Origin: Prorocentrum cordatum
Taxonomy: Eukaryota > Sar > Dinophyceae > Prorocentrales > Prorocentraceae
Direction of reading: 5' to 3'
DNA length: 64,000 nt
Assembly (NCBI GenBank): GCA_963575745.1
Contig: CAUYUJ010000725.1
Location: 522,501-586,500 of the forward strand
The position numbers and the translations under genes are program-made. Under the pieces are notes generated by a model. It made no database searches and was not told where the DNA came from. It saw only the letters and a program-made list of their open reading frames with translations. Shown one piece after another: positions 45,001-56,224 of this stretch (positions are counted from its first letter, which is position 1; each line of letters begins with the position of its first letter).

Positions 45001-47346
45001 AGCTCGTCGGTGAGCGCCCACCCTGCCACTTTACCAGGGTGAATGCGTTGACCTGAGAATCGATCAAACTTGGCGGTTTCGTCAAGAGATTTCTGCAGCT
45101 CAGACGCGGTGTGGGTAGTGGAGTTGCTGTCGTCAACAAAGGTAGTGCTGAGCGATCGAGGAACGTATCGATGCTGCCTCTTAGTCCACACGCACATGAG
45201 CAGCTTGATGTCGTCCAGGGACCACGAACTTCCCTGGAGGTGACCGCTAGTCCTGGCCAAGTCCTTCGAGTACGCTCCGTTCATGCGGATGTAGCGTTTG
45301 TGGTGGTTGTAGAAGTTTCGGCGGACAGTAACGATGTCTTGAGGGCACCCCGCGTGGAGTGCAAGGTTAAGGCAGATGTCCGTGATGAGGTAATCGAAGC
45401 ACTTCTGTCGGTCTAGGGCAGCTCCAGCTAAGGGGAGGAGCAAAGCCCTGGCGTGCTCGATGCGCAGGGCGAGAGAGGTGCTGACATCCCCAACGGTAGC
45501 TTTGGGAACAGCGCCGAAACTCGTGGCGTGGGTCCATCCCTTCCGCCAGTCCGTGAGGCTACGGTAGGCTGGCGCTTCCCACGCGTACATCCAAACGGAG
45601 AGAACCGAGAGGAGTCGTTGGTCCGTCGGAAGTTCCCCTCGGCCTTTTCTGAGGCACGGGTTTGGCACGTGAAGGAGGGGTTCTGGGATGTTGCCAGTGC
45701 GTTGCATAGCACGTGAGACGCTGGCGAAGAGGCGAAGGATGTCGTCGGGTAACTCCTTGGCCTCCTTAGTTGTCCAGCCGTCGAGTCCCCCCGCGCGGCA
45801 CGGTGAACGGTTGCGAATGAAGTGGATGAGTTGGTCGTCGGGGAGGTGGAAAGGGACTGCTGGTGATGGCGTAGGCAGCTCTTGTCGGTACTCGTCGTAA
45901 AAGTCTGCCCACGTCGGCATGGCTTCGGCATCATGACCAGCACGAGCGCGGTACCTGCCCAAGATGGGCTCCCAGGTGTCGACCATAAGCTCGAGCATGT
46001 CTTTGGTATTGGCAACAATGGCGTTGGCGGGAAGGGCGTCGGGAACCTGGGCAGGTGGTGGGTCACAAGTGTGGCCTTCGTCGTTGTCCGTGTCGAGCGA
46101 ACTACCGTCGCTGGGGCTGAAGCCGCCAGCGTCGGTGTCAGCATCACTGTCGTCCGTGCAAGCTTGGTCAGGGTTGAAGGCGGTGGTGTCGCAGTGGAGT
46201 TGCGTATCGTCGGGAGTGGTGGGCGTGCGGAGGTACGCCGTGGGCGAGCAGTCAGCAGCCCGTGCGTATATGGCCGCCTTTCGCCCGCTTGGCTCGCGGA
46301 CACCCTCAGCCCAAATCTTGATGCGTTCAGCTTTGGCTCGGTTTGCACGTCGCGCCAGCTCTGAGTCAAGGTTTTGGATCAGACGGTCCAGGTGCTCTCC
46401 GCGTGGTGCTGGCTCGTCGGGGTTCCAGGCCTCAGGAAAGGCCAGGAGGACCGTGGGGCGCAGCTTGTGGCAGAGAAGGCGGGCCGCGGTCCACGTGCAG
46501 TCGATGCGCTGCGCCAGGTGAGGCGGGATGGCACGGCAGTCGATATGGTGGTGCTGTCCGATGAAGCGAAGCTCACAAAGTTGCCGATGGAGCTTGCGAA
46601 GGCGGTTCATGTGAATCGTGGAAGCTCCGTAGGTGGGAAAGGCGCGGGGGACAGCGGGTCGCTCCTCGAACGTGGGTGTGAGCCCGTGCATGGTAGGGGC
46701 CTTCTTTTTTGGGTGGTCTGGCGGCGGAGGTGGCAGGTCGCGCAGCCGCGTGAGATGGTACTCATGGCTGGCCTCGTTTGCCAGGGCGAACATGCGTTCC
46801 ACATCGTCGCGTGTGTCGGCCTGCACCATGCGGTCCTGGTATCGCCCTGCGATAAGGGTCCCTAATGCCTGAAGTTCGTGGTCCTCATGAGCTCCATCGT
46901 TAAGAGGGTAAGGCGTGGGGGCTAGAAGGCGTCGGGCCGTATGGTCGAGGCGGCTAAGGTCGAGCGTGACCTGTAGGCCAACGTGGGACTTCGCTGGCAA
47001 GTCACGCAGATAGCAGAAGTCGGTGACAAGGGATCGCGCCGCTTGGTTGGCGATGATGTAATCGATGCGCGAAGTGCGGGGACACTTGGTGACACGGTCC
47101 CAGTCAGGGATATTGCCATATGTGTGCATGGTGTGGTCAGGTGTGCCTTCAGCGACGTTAAACCATCCGTGTTGCATCATGTGCAGCAGGTGAGGATTGT
47201 CATCGATGTTCGTGTTGGCGCCCATGCAAATGAAATACGGGGCTGTGCCGACCCTCGCGGCGGCGCAGTCAGCTAGCCGAAACAAGTCGGTGCTGTCTCC
47301 TCCAGCGACCCCATAGAGGCTCGCTATGTAGATCCCAGCGGGCCCG
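42051..47346 (-). CDS. Element C ORF4, partial but uninterrupted: endonuclease C-part, RT, knuckle, RNase H, coiled coil
   Basis: About 1,765 codons are open without a break, the best-preserved ORF4 in the window, but it lacks the endonuclease N-terminus and any real start. Motifs: ICMGANTNID (the expected Asp is Gly here, which should impair cleavage), RIDYIIANQ, HVGLQVTLD; RT AGGLDGWT, LDRQKCFDYL, GHLQGSSWS, FVDDSNS; the knuckle CRYC...EH...DC near 44090; RNase H ATDGACT near 43795, FVDNQAVVDG near 43600, FNRQADALA near 43400. The C-terminal coiled coil (ETELSQAMAALQQRCAALAA) lies near 42270. The open frame continues upstream into the TC tract, adding a meaningless Ser/Leu stretch. A 56-residue duplication lies at 42772-43107. 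Confidence 0.85.
42772..43107 (-). repeat. 168-bp in-frame tandem duplication in element C ORF4
   Basis: Two diverged 56-codon units each contain a DEQEDDPF-[GS]-FGGGLD core and a Pro/Thr-rich half. The landmark GAACGGGTCG starts at 42915 and 43083. Copies A and B have one unit. The divergence between the units suggests an old duplication, so the state of A and B could also be a loss. Confidence 0.75.
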
Positions 47347-47347
47347 T

Positions 47348-47369
47348 AGAGAGAGAGAGAGAGAGAGAG

Positions 47370-47413
<44 letters not shown>

Positions 47414-47462
47414 GACAGAGAGAGGGGAAGTTGAGAGAGGAGACAGGCGAGAGAAAGAGAGA

Positions 47463-47514
<52 letters not shown>

Positions 47515-47564
47515 AGAAGAGAGAAGGAGAGAGAGAGAGAAAGAGGGAGAGAGAGGGGGGGGAG

Positions 47565-47619
<55 letters not shown>

Positions 47620-47652
47620 GGAGAGAGCGAGAGAGAGAGAGAGAGAGAGAGC

Positions 47653-47685
<33 letters not shown>

Positions 47686-47812
47686 AGAGCGGGAGAGAGC
47701 GAGGGAGAGCGAGAGAGAGCGAGAGAGAGCGCGTGAGAAGCGACGAGGAGAGATAGAGAGAGAGAGAGATAGAGAGAGAGAAGAGAAGAGAAGAGAAGAG
47801 AAGAGAGAGAGC

Positions 47813-47845
<33 letters not shown>

Positions 47846-47877
47846 GAGAGAGCAGAGAGAGAATAGAGAGAAGAGAG

Positions 47878-47913
<36 letters not shown>

Positions 47914-48150
47914 CAGAGATAGAGGCAGAGAGAGAGAGGCACAGAGAGAGAGGCAGAGAGAGAGAGAGGCAGAGAGACAGAGGCAGAGAGAGAGAGGCAG
48001 AGAGAGAGAGAGCAGAGGCAGAGAGAGGGAGAGAGAGAGAGACGGCAGAGAGAGAGAGAGAGAGAGCAGAGAGAGCAGAGAGAGCAGAAAGAGAGCAGGC
48101 AGAAAGAGAGGAAGAAGAGAGACAGAGGAGCAGAAGAGCAGAGAGAGAGG
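47348..48150. repeat. (GA)n/(TC)n tract, right flank of element C
   Basis: About 800 bp of imperfect GA repeat, with GGCAGAGAGAGA variants increasing toward the right end (47930-48150). Confidence 0.9.
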
Positions 48151-48249
48151 CAGCTCAGTCACACTTAAATCCAGATTCGCCCTCACGAGTCCCCACCAAG
48201 GGAGCGCAGCAAGGAGATGCACATATGGGATCCCCACGCAGTGAATAAT

Positions 48250-48435
<186 letters not shown>

Positions 48436-48644
48436 TATCTCCGAACAGCACTCCCAGCGAAGCATGCCGACAGTCGTTTGGTGCAGGCGTGTGTCTGCCT
48501 GCCTTTGCATATACCCTCTGCTCCTATTTCCCCCCCCCTCCTTGTCGGGGAGCCGAAGGAGGACGAGTCGGAGGAGGAGGAGGGAGGGAAGGAGTTGGGA
48601 GGCAAGACAGAGGGCGTTCGTCGTCGAGTCCAGCGATCTCTCCC

Positions 48645-48815
48645 GACCAGCGTCGTCGTTGTTGCCATTCTGGCTCACAGTATTTCAGTGTGGCTGTGAG
48701 CTTCGCTCCGCCTACCAGTAATCGCTTCCGCCTACCAGCAACATTCTTGCGGCTGGCATGGAGAAGCGCCCGTGCGCTCTTGTACTCTTGCTCGCCACGG
48801 GGGCTCCTTTGAGCG
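48645..48815 (+). promoter_or_regulatory. Leader module 1: SL-like motif, hairpin and start codon
   Basis: GTTGCCATTCTGGCTCACAG lies at 48661-48680. CTGTGAGC at 48694-48701 can pair with GCTCACAG. Then come two CGCTTCCGCC-type words and an ATG at 48758. The first 16 or so codons (MEKRPCALVLLLATGAP) match module 2 (MERCPCAPVTLLAAGAP), then the frame ends after 34 codons. It looks like the broken start of a gene related to the one at 52480. The motif resembles the conserved dinoflagellate spliced leader, differing by about three substitutions and one inserted base. Confidence 0.5.
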
Positions 48816-50020
48816 AGCGTGGAGAATGTCGGTCGCCGGCATTCTCGCACCACCTTTAGCTTCGACGGTGCGGTCGGCGCTCTGCACTTCGGTCCGCACG
48901 GTCTGGAACGCGATGGCGAGGCTTACACCGCGAGGGCAGCGAGCGGAGCTCAGCCCACCACGACGACGACAGGACGACGACGTCAAGATAACGACGACGA
49001 CGACGACCGCGACGTCAATGGTGACTTTGCTTGCGAGCGGAACGCGCGCGCCCATCGTGCTTTTGGCACGATGTGGCTGCGTTGCGCAAGTAGTGCACAT
49101 CGCTCATCACGGCTACGGGCTCGCCACTTTTTGTTGTGATGCATGTCACGCCCTCCTCCATTGGCCCTGCTTTCGTGGCAGCAGGTCGTCGTTGCGGCGA
49201 ACGCTCGGGGACGTGCAGGCACGGCTGCCGCCGCGGGATGTCCCGGGGACGCGCCACTCTCGAGATTTTATTGGCACGATCCAACCACATTGCGACCTCA
49301 GGGCACTCACTCCCCCTCACACATATACACGCATACATTCAAATCAGAAACACTCACAAATCATACACATAATAACAAAGCACAGAAAGAAATGCACATA
49401 ATTTCAACCTTGTTCCCCCCCCCTCCCCAAGGGGGTGAGGGGGCCCGCCATTCTTCCTTTGGACGTCGATCGGGCCCTGGCGAGGCCTGGACGTCGAACT
49501 TCCAAGTTTCGTCTGCCGCGCTCGTGCGCAGTAGACGCGTCGAGCGTTGCGCAACGTGTTGGCTGAATTGCACCGCCCTGTCTTCTGAAAAAACGGAGAA
49601 CAAGCACAGCAGGCATAAGGCCCTCCGAACCCTTGCAGGAGTAAAGTGCCATGGGAGGGCTTGCAGGTATTCAAGAGCTCCAGGCTATCTGCATGACTTT
49701 CGGCCTGCCCCGCCACAGTCTATGCACGGGCTTTCGTCCTATCCTGCCTCAGGATATCCAGGGGCCTGCGGCCTAGTCCGCCACCGTGGTTCAGGGATCA
49801 ACGATTTTCAGGGTACACTACCATAAAAAGGCTATCAGGCTCAAGGTTCAGATTTCTTCAAGGCTTACCACAGGGTTTCTGAGCGATAAAGGCTGACAAT
49901 GGACACTACAGTCCGTTGGCGATCCTTCAGTCGCACGTTTCAGAAATGCCATGATGTCTTGGTTGTCTTGTGGCATGTTGAATCATTTGCGGTCCTCTCT
50001 CAAGTTTTGTGTTCGAGTCA
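48816..50020. other. Unassigned region after leader module 1
   Basis: Several medium ORFs overlap on both strands. One plus-strand frame (48772-49401) has a Cys/His-rich patch near 49065-49160 (CCDACHALLHWPCF), which might be a decayed zinc-binding segment. A CGACGA-rich stretch lies at 48958-49010. I cannot assign a gene; decayed coding sequence continuing module 1 is possible. Confidence 0.3.
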
Positions 50021-50206
50021 GTAGTCCCCGACGACGACGACGTCGACGACGACGACGACGACGACCCTGCCTCTCACTCCGGGCGGCCGTCTCGGCTGCT
50101 GGCAGCTGGGCGGCTCTGGGCGGCGTCGAGGCTCCGCTGACTGATTACTAGATGCATATATGTATATCTGCCATATGTATTCTGTGTAGACGTATATATA
50201 CATGTT

Positions 50207-50254
<48 letters not shown>
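50021..50254. repeat. (GAC)n and (TA)n microsatellites
   Basis: CGA/GAC triplets fill 50027-50066. TA repeats with ATG/TAC variants fill 50155-50254. The 90 bp between them is GC-rich and featureless. Confidence 0.8.
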
Positions 50255-50715
50255 ACACGGACGCAGTTGAGAGTCGATGGGGGGAGGGGGCCTGGCCCGC
50301 GGCCTAGGGCGGGGCCCGGGACTCTGGGGCGGGACCCAGGGCTTCATCATCGTAGGATGCTCATCATTATCATCATCGCTATGTTGGTGGGGGAGGAGGA
50401 GGACAGCTACCCAATGCGCGTTGGCGCCACCGCCGCCCCCCCGCGCCCGCTGGCGCACCCGCAGCGCGGCTGCGGGAGGGGCTGCGCCTCAATTCCTGCA
50501 GAGGCGGCCTGCAGGAATGTTTCAATTTTGGCGTTTTGTATAAACGCCCGAGCGGCCCACCCTTTTTTGGGGGGCTGGTGGTTCACGGGGGAGGAGGTGA
50601 CCATCATCATCCCCCTTGCCGCGTTCGCCTTCCCTCGACGACGATGTCCACGACTTCCCACGTTCTGGCTGAAGGGCGGGCCCACTTTCCCTCGTTCGGG
50701 CCGCTTGTTTCCTGG
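50255..50715. other. GC-rich unassigned sequence
   Basis: Includes a G-rich stretch (50280-50340) and a short ATCATC patch. I saw no protein or RNA feature. Open frames here are extensions of the repeat-derived ORF to the right. Confidence 0.45.
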
Positions 50716-51755
50716 GGGGGGTTCTAGGAGTCGTTCGGGTCGTTCGTTCGTGTGTGCATGCTTCTCGAGTTGTCTGTGCGTCGTTCGGGCCGCTCGTCCT
50801 GGCGTGAGTCGTTCGGGCCCCTCCTTGTGTGCGAGTCGCTCGGGCTCCTCGGGGTGTGACACGTTCGGGCGCCTCGTCCTGGTGTGAGTCGTTCGGGCCC
50901 CTCCTTGTGTGTGAGTCGATCGGGCGTTTCGTCGTGTGAGACACTCGGGCTCCTCCTGGTGTGAGTCGTTCGGGCTCCTCGTCCTGGTGTGAGTCGTTCG
51001 GGCCCCTCCTTGTCTGTGAGTCGTTCGGGCTCCTCGTGGTGTGAGTCGTCCGGGCCCGTCGTCCTGGTGCGAGTCGTTCGGGCTCCTCCTTGTGTGTGAG
51101 TCCTTCGGGCTCCTCGTGGCGTGAGTAGTTCGGGCCTCTCGGCCTGGTGGGAGTCGTTCGGGCCTTTCCGTGCGTGTGAGTCGTTCGGGATCCTCGTGGT
51201 GCGAGTCGTTCGGGCTCCTCGTCGTGGTGTGAGTCGTTCGGGCCCCTCCTTGTGTGTGAGTCGTTCGGGCTCCTCGTGGTGTGAGTCGTTCGGGCCCCTC
51301 GTCCTGGTGTGAGTCGTTCGGGCCCCTCTTTCTGTGTGAGTCGTTCGGGCTCGTCGTGGTGTGAGTCGTTTGGGCCCCTCGTCTTGGTGCGAGTCGTTCG
51401 GGCCCCTCCTTGTGCGTGAGTCGTTCAGTCTCCTCGTGGTGTGAGTCGTTCGGGCCCCCCGTCCTGGTGTGAGTTGTTCGGGCCTCTCCTTGCGTGTGAC
51501 TCGTTCGGGCCCCTCCTGGTGTGAGTCGTTCGGGCTCCTCGTCCTGGTGTGAGTCGTTCGGGCGCCTCCTTGCGTGTGAGTCGTTGGAGCTCCTCGTGGT
51601 GTGAGTCGTTCGGGCCTTTTCGTCCTGGTGGGAGTCGTTCGGGCCCCTCCTTGTGCGTGAGTCGTTCGGGCCCCCCGTGGTGTGAGTCGTTCGGGACCTT
51701 CGTCCTGGTGTGAGTCGTTCGGGCGCCTCCTTGCGTGTGAGTCGTGAGAGCGCTG
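50716..51755 (+). repeat. Higher-order minisatellite on a GAGTCGTTCGGGC unit
   Basis: About 38 units of 25-28 bp each begin GAGTCGTTCGGGC. Three unit types tend to alternate (tails CCCCTCCTTGTGTGT, TCCTCGTGGTGT and CCCCTCGTCCTGGTGT), giving a higher-order period near 80 bp. The minus strand is open across the array as an RTTHT/ERLTPG-like repeat peptide of 460 codons. No start context or flanking domain supports it as a gene. Confidence 0.85.
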
Positions 51756-52085
51756 TCCCAGCGCATCTGTAACGTCGCTCTAATGGCAAAGTCTGGTCAC
51801 CCTGCTAGTGAGCCCCGTGCGTCTCCATGCCCGCAAGTCGGTGGAAGAATGAGCATAGCGCAGCCCGTCGCTTACAAACAATAAGAGACATTATCTGTAA
51901 CCACTATTCACAGGTGACCCCTGGTAGAATTTGAATCGGTCGTTCCGCCCCTCGCCCTTCTCCTCCTTCTCGTTATCGGAGTTCTTGCGGTGCGCGCACG
52001 CAGGCCCTCACGTTAGTGGTGTGATGATACCGCCCGCGGGAGCGCAACGCTTTTGGTCTTGTCGCTGTCGTCACTTTCCGACGCT
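51756..52085. other. Unassigned sequence
   Basis: Ordinary-composition sequence with no recognisable gene, repeat or RNA. Confidence 0.4.
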
Positions 52086-52545
52086 TCTTGACGGCGTTTG
52101 AGGTTCGTCAGCTCGTTCAAGACGGTCCAAGGCCCAGGAGGGCCCAGGAGGCCTGTACATCTCGCACGAGGGCTTCAAGAACGCTCCAAGAAAGTCCAGA
52201 AGGAATCCGGATCGAAATGACGCGGTCTCGGGTTCTGGAGGCCCGGGGGAAGCCGCTGGTAGAAATTCCGAGACTGTGCAGTAGTCGCGCGAGGCCCCAG
52301 GAGGCTCCGAAAAATTGCCACGAGGTCTCCAAGGGGCTCATGATTGGCCCAAATCCATAGTTGCTCCAGCGTTGTCGTCGCTGTTGCCATTCTGGCTCAC
52401 AGCGTTGCAGTGTGGCTGTGAGCTTAGCTCCGCCCATCAGCAACCGCTTCCGCCCTCCAGCAATTGCCCTGCGGTCGGCATGGAGAGGTGCCCGTGCGCC
52501 CCGGTAACTTTGCTAGCAGCAGGGGCCCCTTGGAGCGAGCAGGTC
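52086..52545 (+). promoter_or_regulatory. Leader module 2, upstream of helicase-like pseudogene
   Basis: A degenerate AGGAGGCCC/CCAAGA-type tract (52110-52340) leads to GTTGCCATTCTGGCTCACAG at 52383-52402 and its partner CTGTGAGC at 52416-52423. TTAGCTCCGCC, CGCTTCCGCC and an ATG at 52480 follow. The arrangement matches modules 1, 3 and 4. Placing the motif about 80 nt before an open reading frame fits a 5' UTR or a retained spliced-leader relic; a dispersed repeat is the alternative. Confidence 0.5.
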
Positions 52546-55153
52546 GAGGGCAAGGGTTTCGAGGAGTTCATGGTGGACACGTTTGGATCATCGCTCGATG
52601 GTGGCGTTCCGTCGGGAAGCCAAGATGCCGAATTTAGTTGCGCGCTCATCCGTCTCGGAACGGGTCGAATTGCTTGCTGAAGGGTCGCGCCGCCTGCCGA
52701 TTTCCAGATGCGTCAGAGACTCCGCGCGTCATTCTTGCAGTTCGTGGCGCTTGGTTACCGCGTGGCGAGGCCGCCGTCATCCACAGCACGTTGCCCGGCA
52801 AGGCAGTCTTGAAGTTTTGGGTGGCTGTACGTGCCGAGGAGGAGGTGGTCAGTCTTCCTTCTTTTGGCAACGACCGATCGTCGCCGCACCGCCGTCGCCC
52901 AGCAGACATCGCGGACTGCCTGCCGCCAGAGCTATTTCGGCGAATAAAACTGAACGCCGCGAGAGCAATATAGAGTTCGCGGAGCAGGCCTTCGCGAACA
53001 AGTTCGCTCACACTACCAAGAGGCCGAGGCAGGATGGCAGCGGTGAGCTGAACTGCATGAGGAAACTCGTCGCTCATTTGGGCACGAAGGAGCTGCCTCC
53101 TCGGGGGCGCCCCAGCACTGCCTGGAAAGCTTGCGGTGACACGGTGTTTGCGCCCGCAGATATCGCGGCTCGGGGGTGCAGTTGCGCCCGCCTGGAGAAG
53201 TTCGCCGTGCGCATGTCCGTCGACTGTTGGCTCGCAAGACCAGGTTCAACCTAGGGTCAGAGGTCGCGCCGGCGCTGCGGCATGCGGCGAAGGGCAAGCT
53301 GCTGTGCGAACTGCGGGCGGGGTCTGTTCGCAACGAAGATGTGGTGCGTCTGAAGGTTCACGAGGACAACCTCGGTTGTGCTTCTATCGTGTGCAACATG
53401 AACACGTTCACTGACAGGGGTGCCCGTTGGCGCGTAGACTCCGACGGCGACTTCGCAACTGACAAGCATCGCACGCTGTGGATGATAAGTACGCGCGTAC
53501 TGTCGAACATGGGCATCCAGGGCAATGCGCTTAGCGCAGGCTGTCGAGACATTCGCATTGCTAGCCCGCACGTTAGCCCAGATATCCTGGAAGCAGCCTA
53601 CCGGAGCGGAACGCTCCATGTCGTAACGGCTGCGCCGAGGAAAGATTACGCTACTCGCATCACTCTGGAGCCAGAGGTGCACGAAGAGGGAGAGTATCTC
53701 GGCGTTATCCTTGAATGGGTTGGCAACCGAGTATACCAGCACACTGCTCTTGTTCGCAGCGCTACTGCGGAGAATGCTCTTGGGCTCGGCGCTCTGCGGG
53801 CTGCCTTTTCCATACTGCAACCTTGGTCTGGATCGCCAGTCGCAGTGGGAAATGTGCTGAAGAACAGAGTCTCTCCATCGTCTCCCTTCATCCAGTCGGT
53901 ATTGCGCAGGCGCCGCATTCAGCTGTTGGACGATCAGAAGCGATGCATGGAGACCATCAACGCCTCGGACAATCATCACTTAATGATCCAGGCTTACGCA
54001 GGTACTGGAAAGTCGCTACTTCTGGCTTTGCTGGTCGAGGCAGCGTTGGACCACGTCGACAGACAGAATGGCGCAGTGGTGATCGTCACTCCTTCGCGTA
54101 ATCTGCGTGACTCTATATTACAAGGTCCGGATTTCCTAGACAAGGTGTTTGTGGCGGATGATTTCGGGCCCCGAGTTGTTTGGCTTGGGCGACCTTCAGA
54201 TGCCCCTGGGGCGTTGAACACATGGGGAAATAAGGTTGCGGAGTTGGTGCATGAACAGCTGCACTTTCTGCGCGCACAGGTGCAAGAGCTGGAAGCTTTG
54301 CAGTTACTTCCTGCTTTTCAGAGTATCATGGAGTTCCGCATCTCCTGGAAGGGTTCGGAGTTCCGCGATTCGGAACGGCGACAGGGTCGTCGACTTCATC
54401 CCGTTCGGCGCGTCGTGTCTCGTCACTCGTGATGTACACGCAGTTATCTGTCAGCTGCGGCGCCCGAGGACGAATGGTTCAGCCCTTTTGGCTGCTGTCG
54501 GCGCTGCGTGCCTTCTCTGGACGGACGCATGGGTGCAGGCCGTGGGCGTTCCTCTCACGACCGCATCCTATCGCGGCGACCTGGTGAGGAGACTCTTGCA
54601 AACGCGAGCGGATGAGGTGCAGGTAGCGAACCCCAGCATTCGCGTTTGCCGCGGGCGGTCGTTTCTCACAGGCACCCAGGCGTGTGCTCGGCGCAAAGCT
54701 CGACGGCTTGCATCCTTAGTGCTTGGTGTTGCACGCCGAGCTCCAGGGGCGCACGCTCTACTTCAAGAAGGCAGCGCGTCGAGCGCCATGGATGCTTTGT
54801 GCGGGTCTGGCCTGCCAACCGGGGGATACACAGCTAAATTCATGCCGGTGCTGTTGTCGCAGCTGGAGCTGGCGCAGTGGACGTCAGTTGCGACCCGCGG
54901 CTTCGCTGGTTCCACGGGCTTGGCGGCACTTCGCCTGCTCGCGGGTCGAAGCGTGACCTTGGCTGGGGCTGACACGGCGCTGGCGCTGCTGTCGCAGAGC
55001 ATCCGTGCAGATTGGGCCGGACCGCCGCGGCTGCCCCCGTTCGAGATGCTCGACCTGGAATCGCAGCTCTGTGCGTGGCACTCTGCGGACTGTGCATCTG
55101 CGAACAGCTGTCAGTACCGGGGCATGCGTGGCGCACATCAGCTGGCGCAGTAA
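52480..55153 (+). pseudogene. SF1-helicase-like gene, frameshifted
   Basis: Protein-like sequence runs through successive frames: from ATG 52480 (MERCPCAPVTLLAAGAP..FEEFMVDTFG); from about 52670 (ETPRVILAVRGAWLPRG..VLKFWVAVRAEEEVV); from about 52965 (NIEFAEQAFANKFAHT); from about 53215 to 54370 (418-aa ORF); and from about 54370 to 55153. The 53215-54370 part has a Q-motif-like LLDDQKRCMETI, then AYAGTGKSLLLALL (Walker A, codons at about 53994-54020) and VVIVTPSRNLRDSIL (motif Ia-like), typical of UvrD/PIF1/UPF1-type SF1 helicases. I cannot find a clear DExx box or motifs V-VI. Shifts occur with no room for long introns, so decay or sequence errors are likelier than splicing, though very short introns cannot be excluded. 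Confidence 0.6.
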
Positions 55154-55585
55154 AGTGTTTGACTTCGTCGGCGGGGCGCGCGTTTTTCATTGCAGCGGCG
55201 TGGCCGCAGTATGGTGCGAAATGCGCGAACCAACGGTTCGTTGGCATAGCGCGCGTGTGCATCCAATGCGCAGGTGGAACATAGCTATCCTCAGTAGTCG
55301 CAATCATCGCGCTTCCCTTTCTTCATTCACCTTTCCCTTCGTTGACACGGCACGTCAGATGCGCCTCGAGCGCACAGCGGGCAGATGTCACGTCGCGGGC
55401 GCAGCGCGCGCCCGCGCCTGAGGGAGGAGGGTGGGAATGGATGGTCATGAGGGGGGGGGGGAGGTGAGGTGTGGGAGTGCATGAGCTGCCATCAGCTGAC
55501 GCATGGCGTTTTTGTAGACGCGTTCGTGTCCTGGATGAGAAGGCGGAGGACTTTCAGATCCAGGCTATCGCTTTGTCGCTCTTGT
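55154..55585. other. Unassigned sequence
   Basis: No gene recognised. A run of G lies at 55450-55461. Confidence 0.4.
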
Positions 55586-55840
55586 CGCTCTCGATTGGCA
55601 GAGGCTCCAGGGAAGCCGCTGGAGGAAATCCAGAGGTCCGCAGCAGCTTCGCGATGCTCCAAGAGGCTCCCAAGAAGGGGCACGAAGTCACCAAGCCGCT
55701 CAGAACTGGCCCAAGTCCATATTTCATGCAGCTTTGTCGTCGCCGTTGCCATTCTGGCTCACAGTGTTGAAAAGTGGCTGTGAGTTCAACTCTGCCTACA
55801 TGCAATCGCTTCCGCCTATGAGCAATCTTCCTGTGATTCT
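55586..55840 (+). promoter_or_regulatory. Leader module 3
   Basis: GAGGCTCC/CCAAGA-type upstream tract, then GTTGCCATTCTGGCTCACAG at 55745-55764 and CTGTGAGT at 55778-55785, followed by CGCTTCCGCC near 55806. No convincing ORF follows before module 4. The sequence at 55910-56000 is a CCT-rich low-complexity stretch. Confidence 0.45.
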
Positions 55841-56224
55841 GTGGTCGCTCCGCCTAGTAGTTGAGCAGCGAGCTGAGCTCGGCATTCTTGCAATGCGTCG
55901 CATTTGTGCTCCCTCCTCCTTGTCCTTCTCGTCCTCCTACCCTTCCCCCTCGCGCACCTCCTCCCCATCATATTTGTCCTCCTCCCCCTCCTCCTCCTGT
56001 CTCGGAGACCAGCTCATTGCCATGTTCACGGTGACCTACTGCGTGGCTCCACGTTGCTGACAGTGGACACGACATTACAGTGCCCAGGAACCCATTGTAG
56101 CTGGACGGTTGGGCAAAGCGAAGGCATGTGACGATGCCGTCCGACCACAGTCTGCCTCTGTATGGGCGCTTGAACTAACGAGCCCCTCATTGCCTACTCT
56201 TGAGAGTTCCCAAGTACCCAGTCG

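Noticed and set aside
42051-47942. A single 1,963-codon ORF on the minus strand
   Set aside because: Its first 200 or so codons are translated TC microsatellite (Ser/Leu). Only 47346-42051 is element-derived, and it lacks a native start.
49640-49830. Short stretch near 49800-49880 with a QGLPQGF-like reading, reminiscent of an RT motif
   Set aside because: Too short, interrupted by stops, and no neighbouring RT motifs.
50407-51789. 460-codon repeat protein (RTTHT/ERLTPG)
   Set aside because: Co-extensive with a minisatellite; no start context or unique domain.
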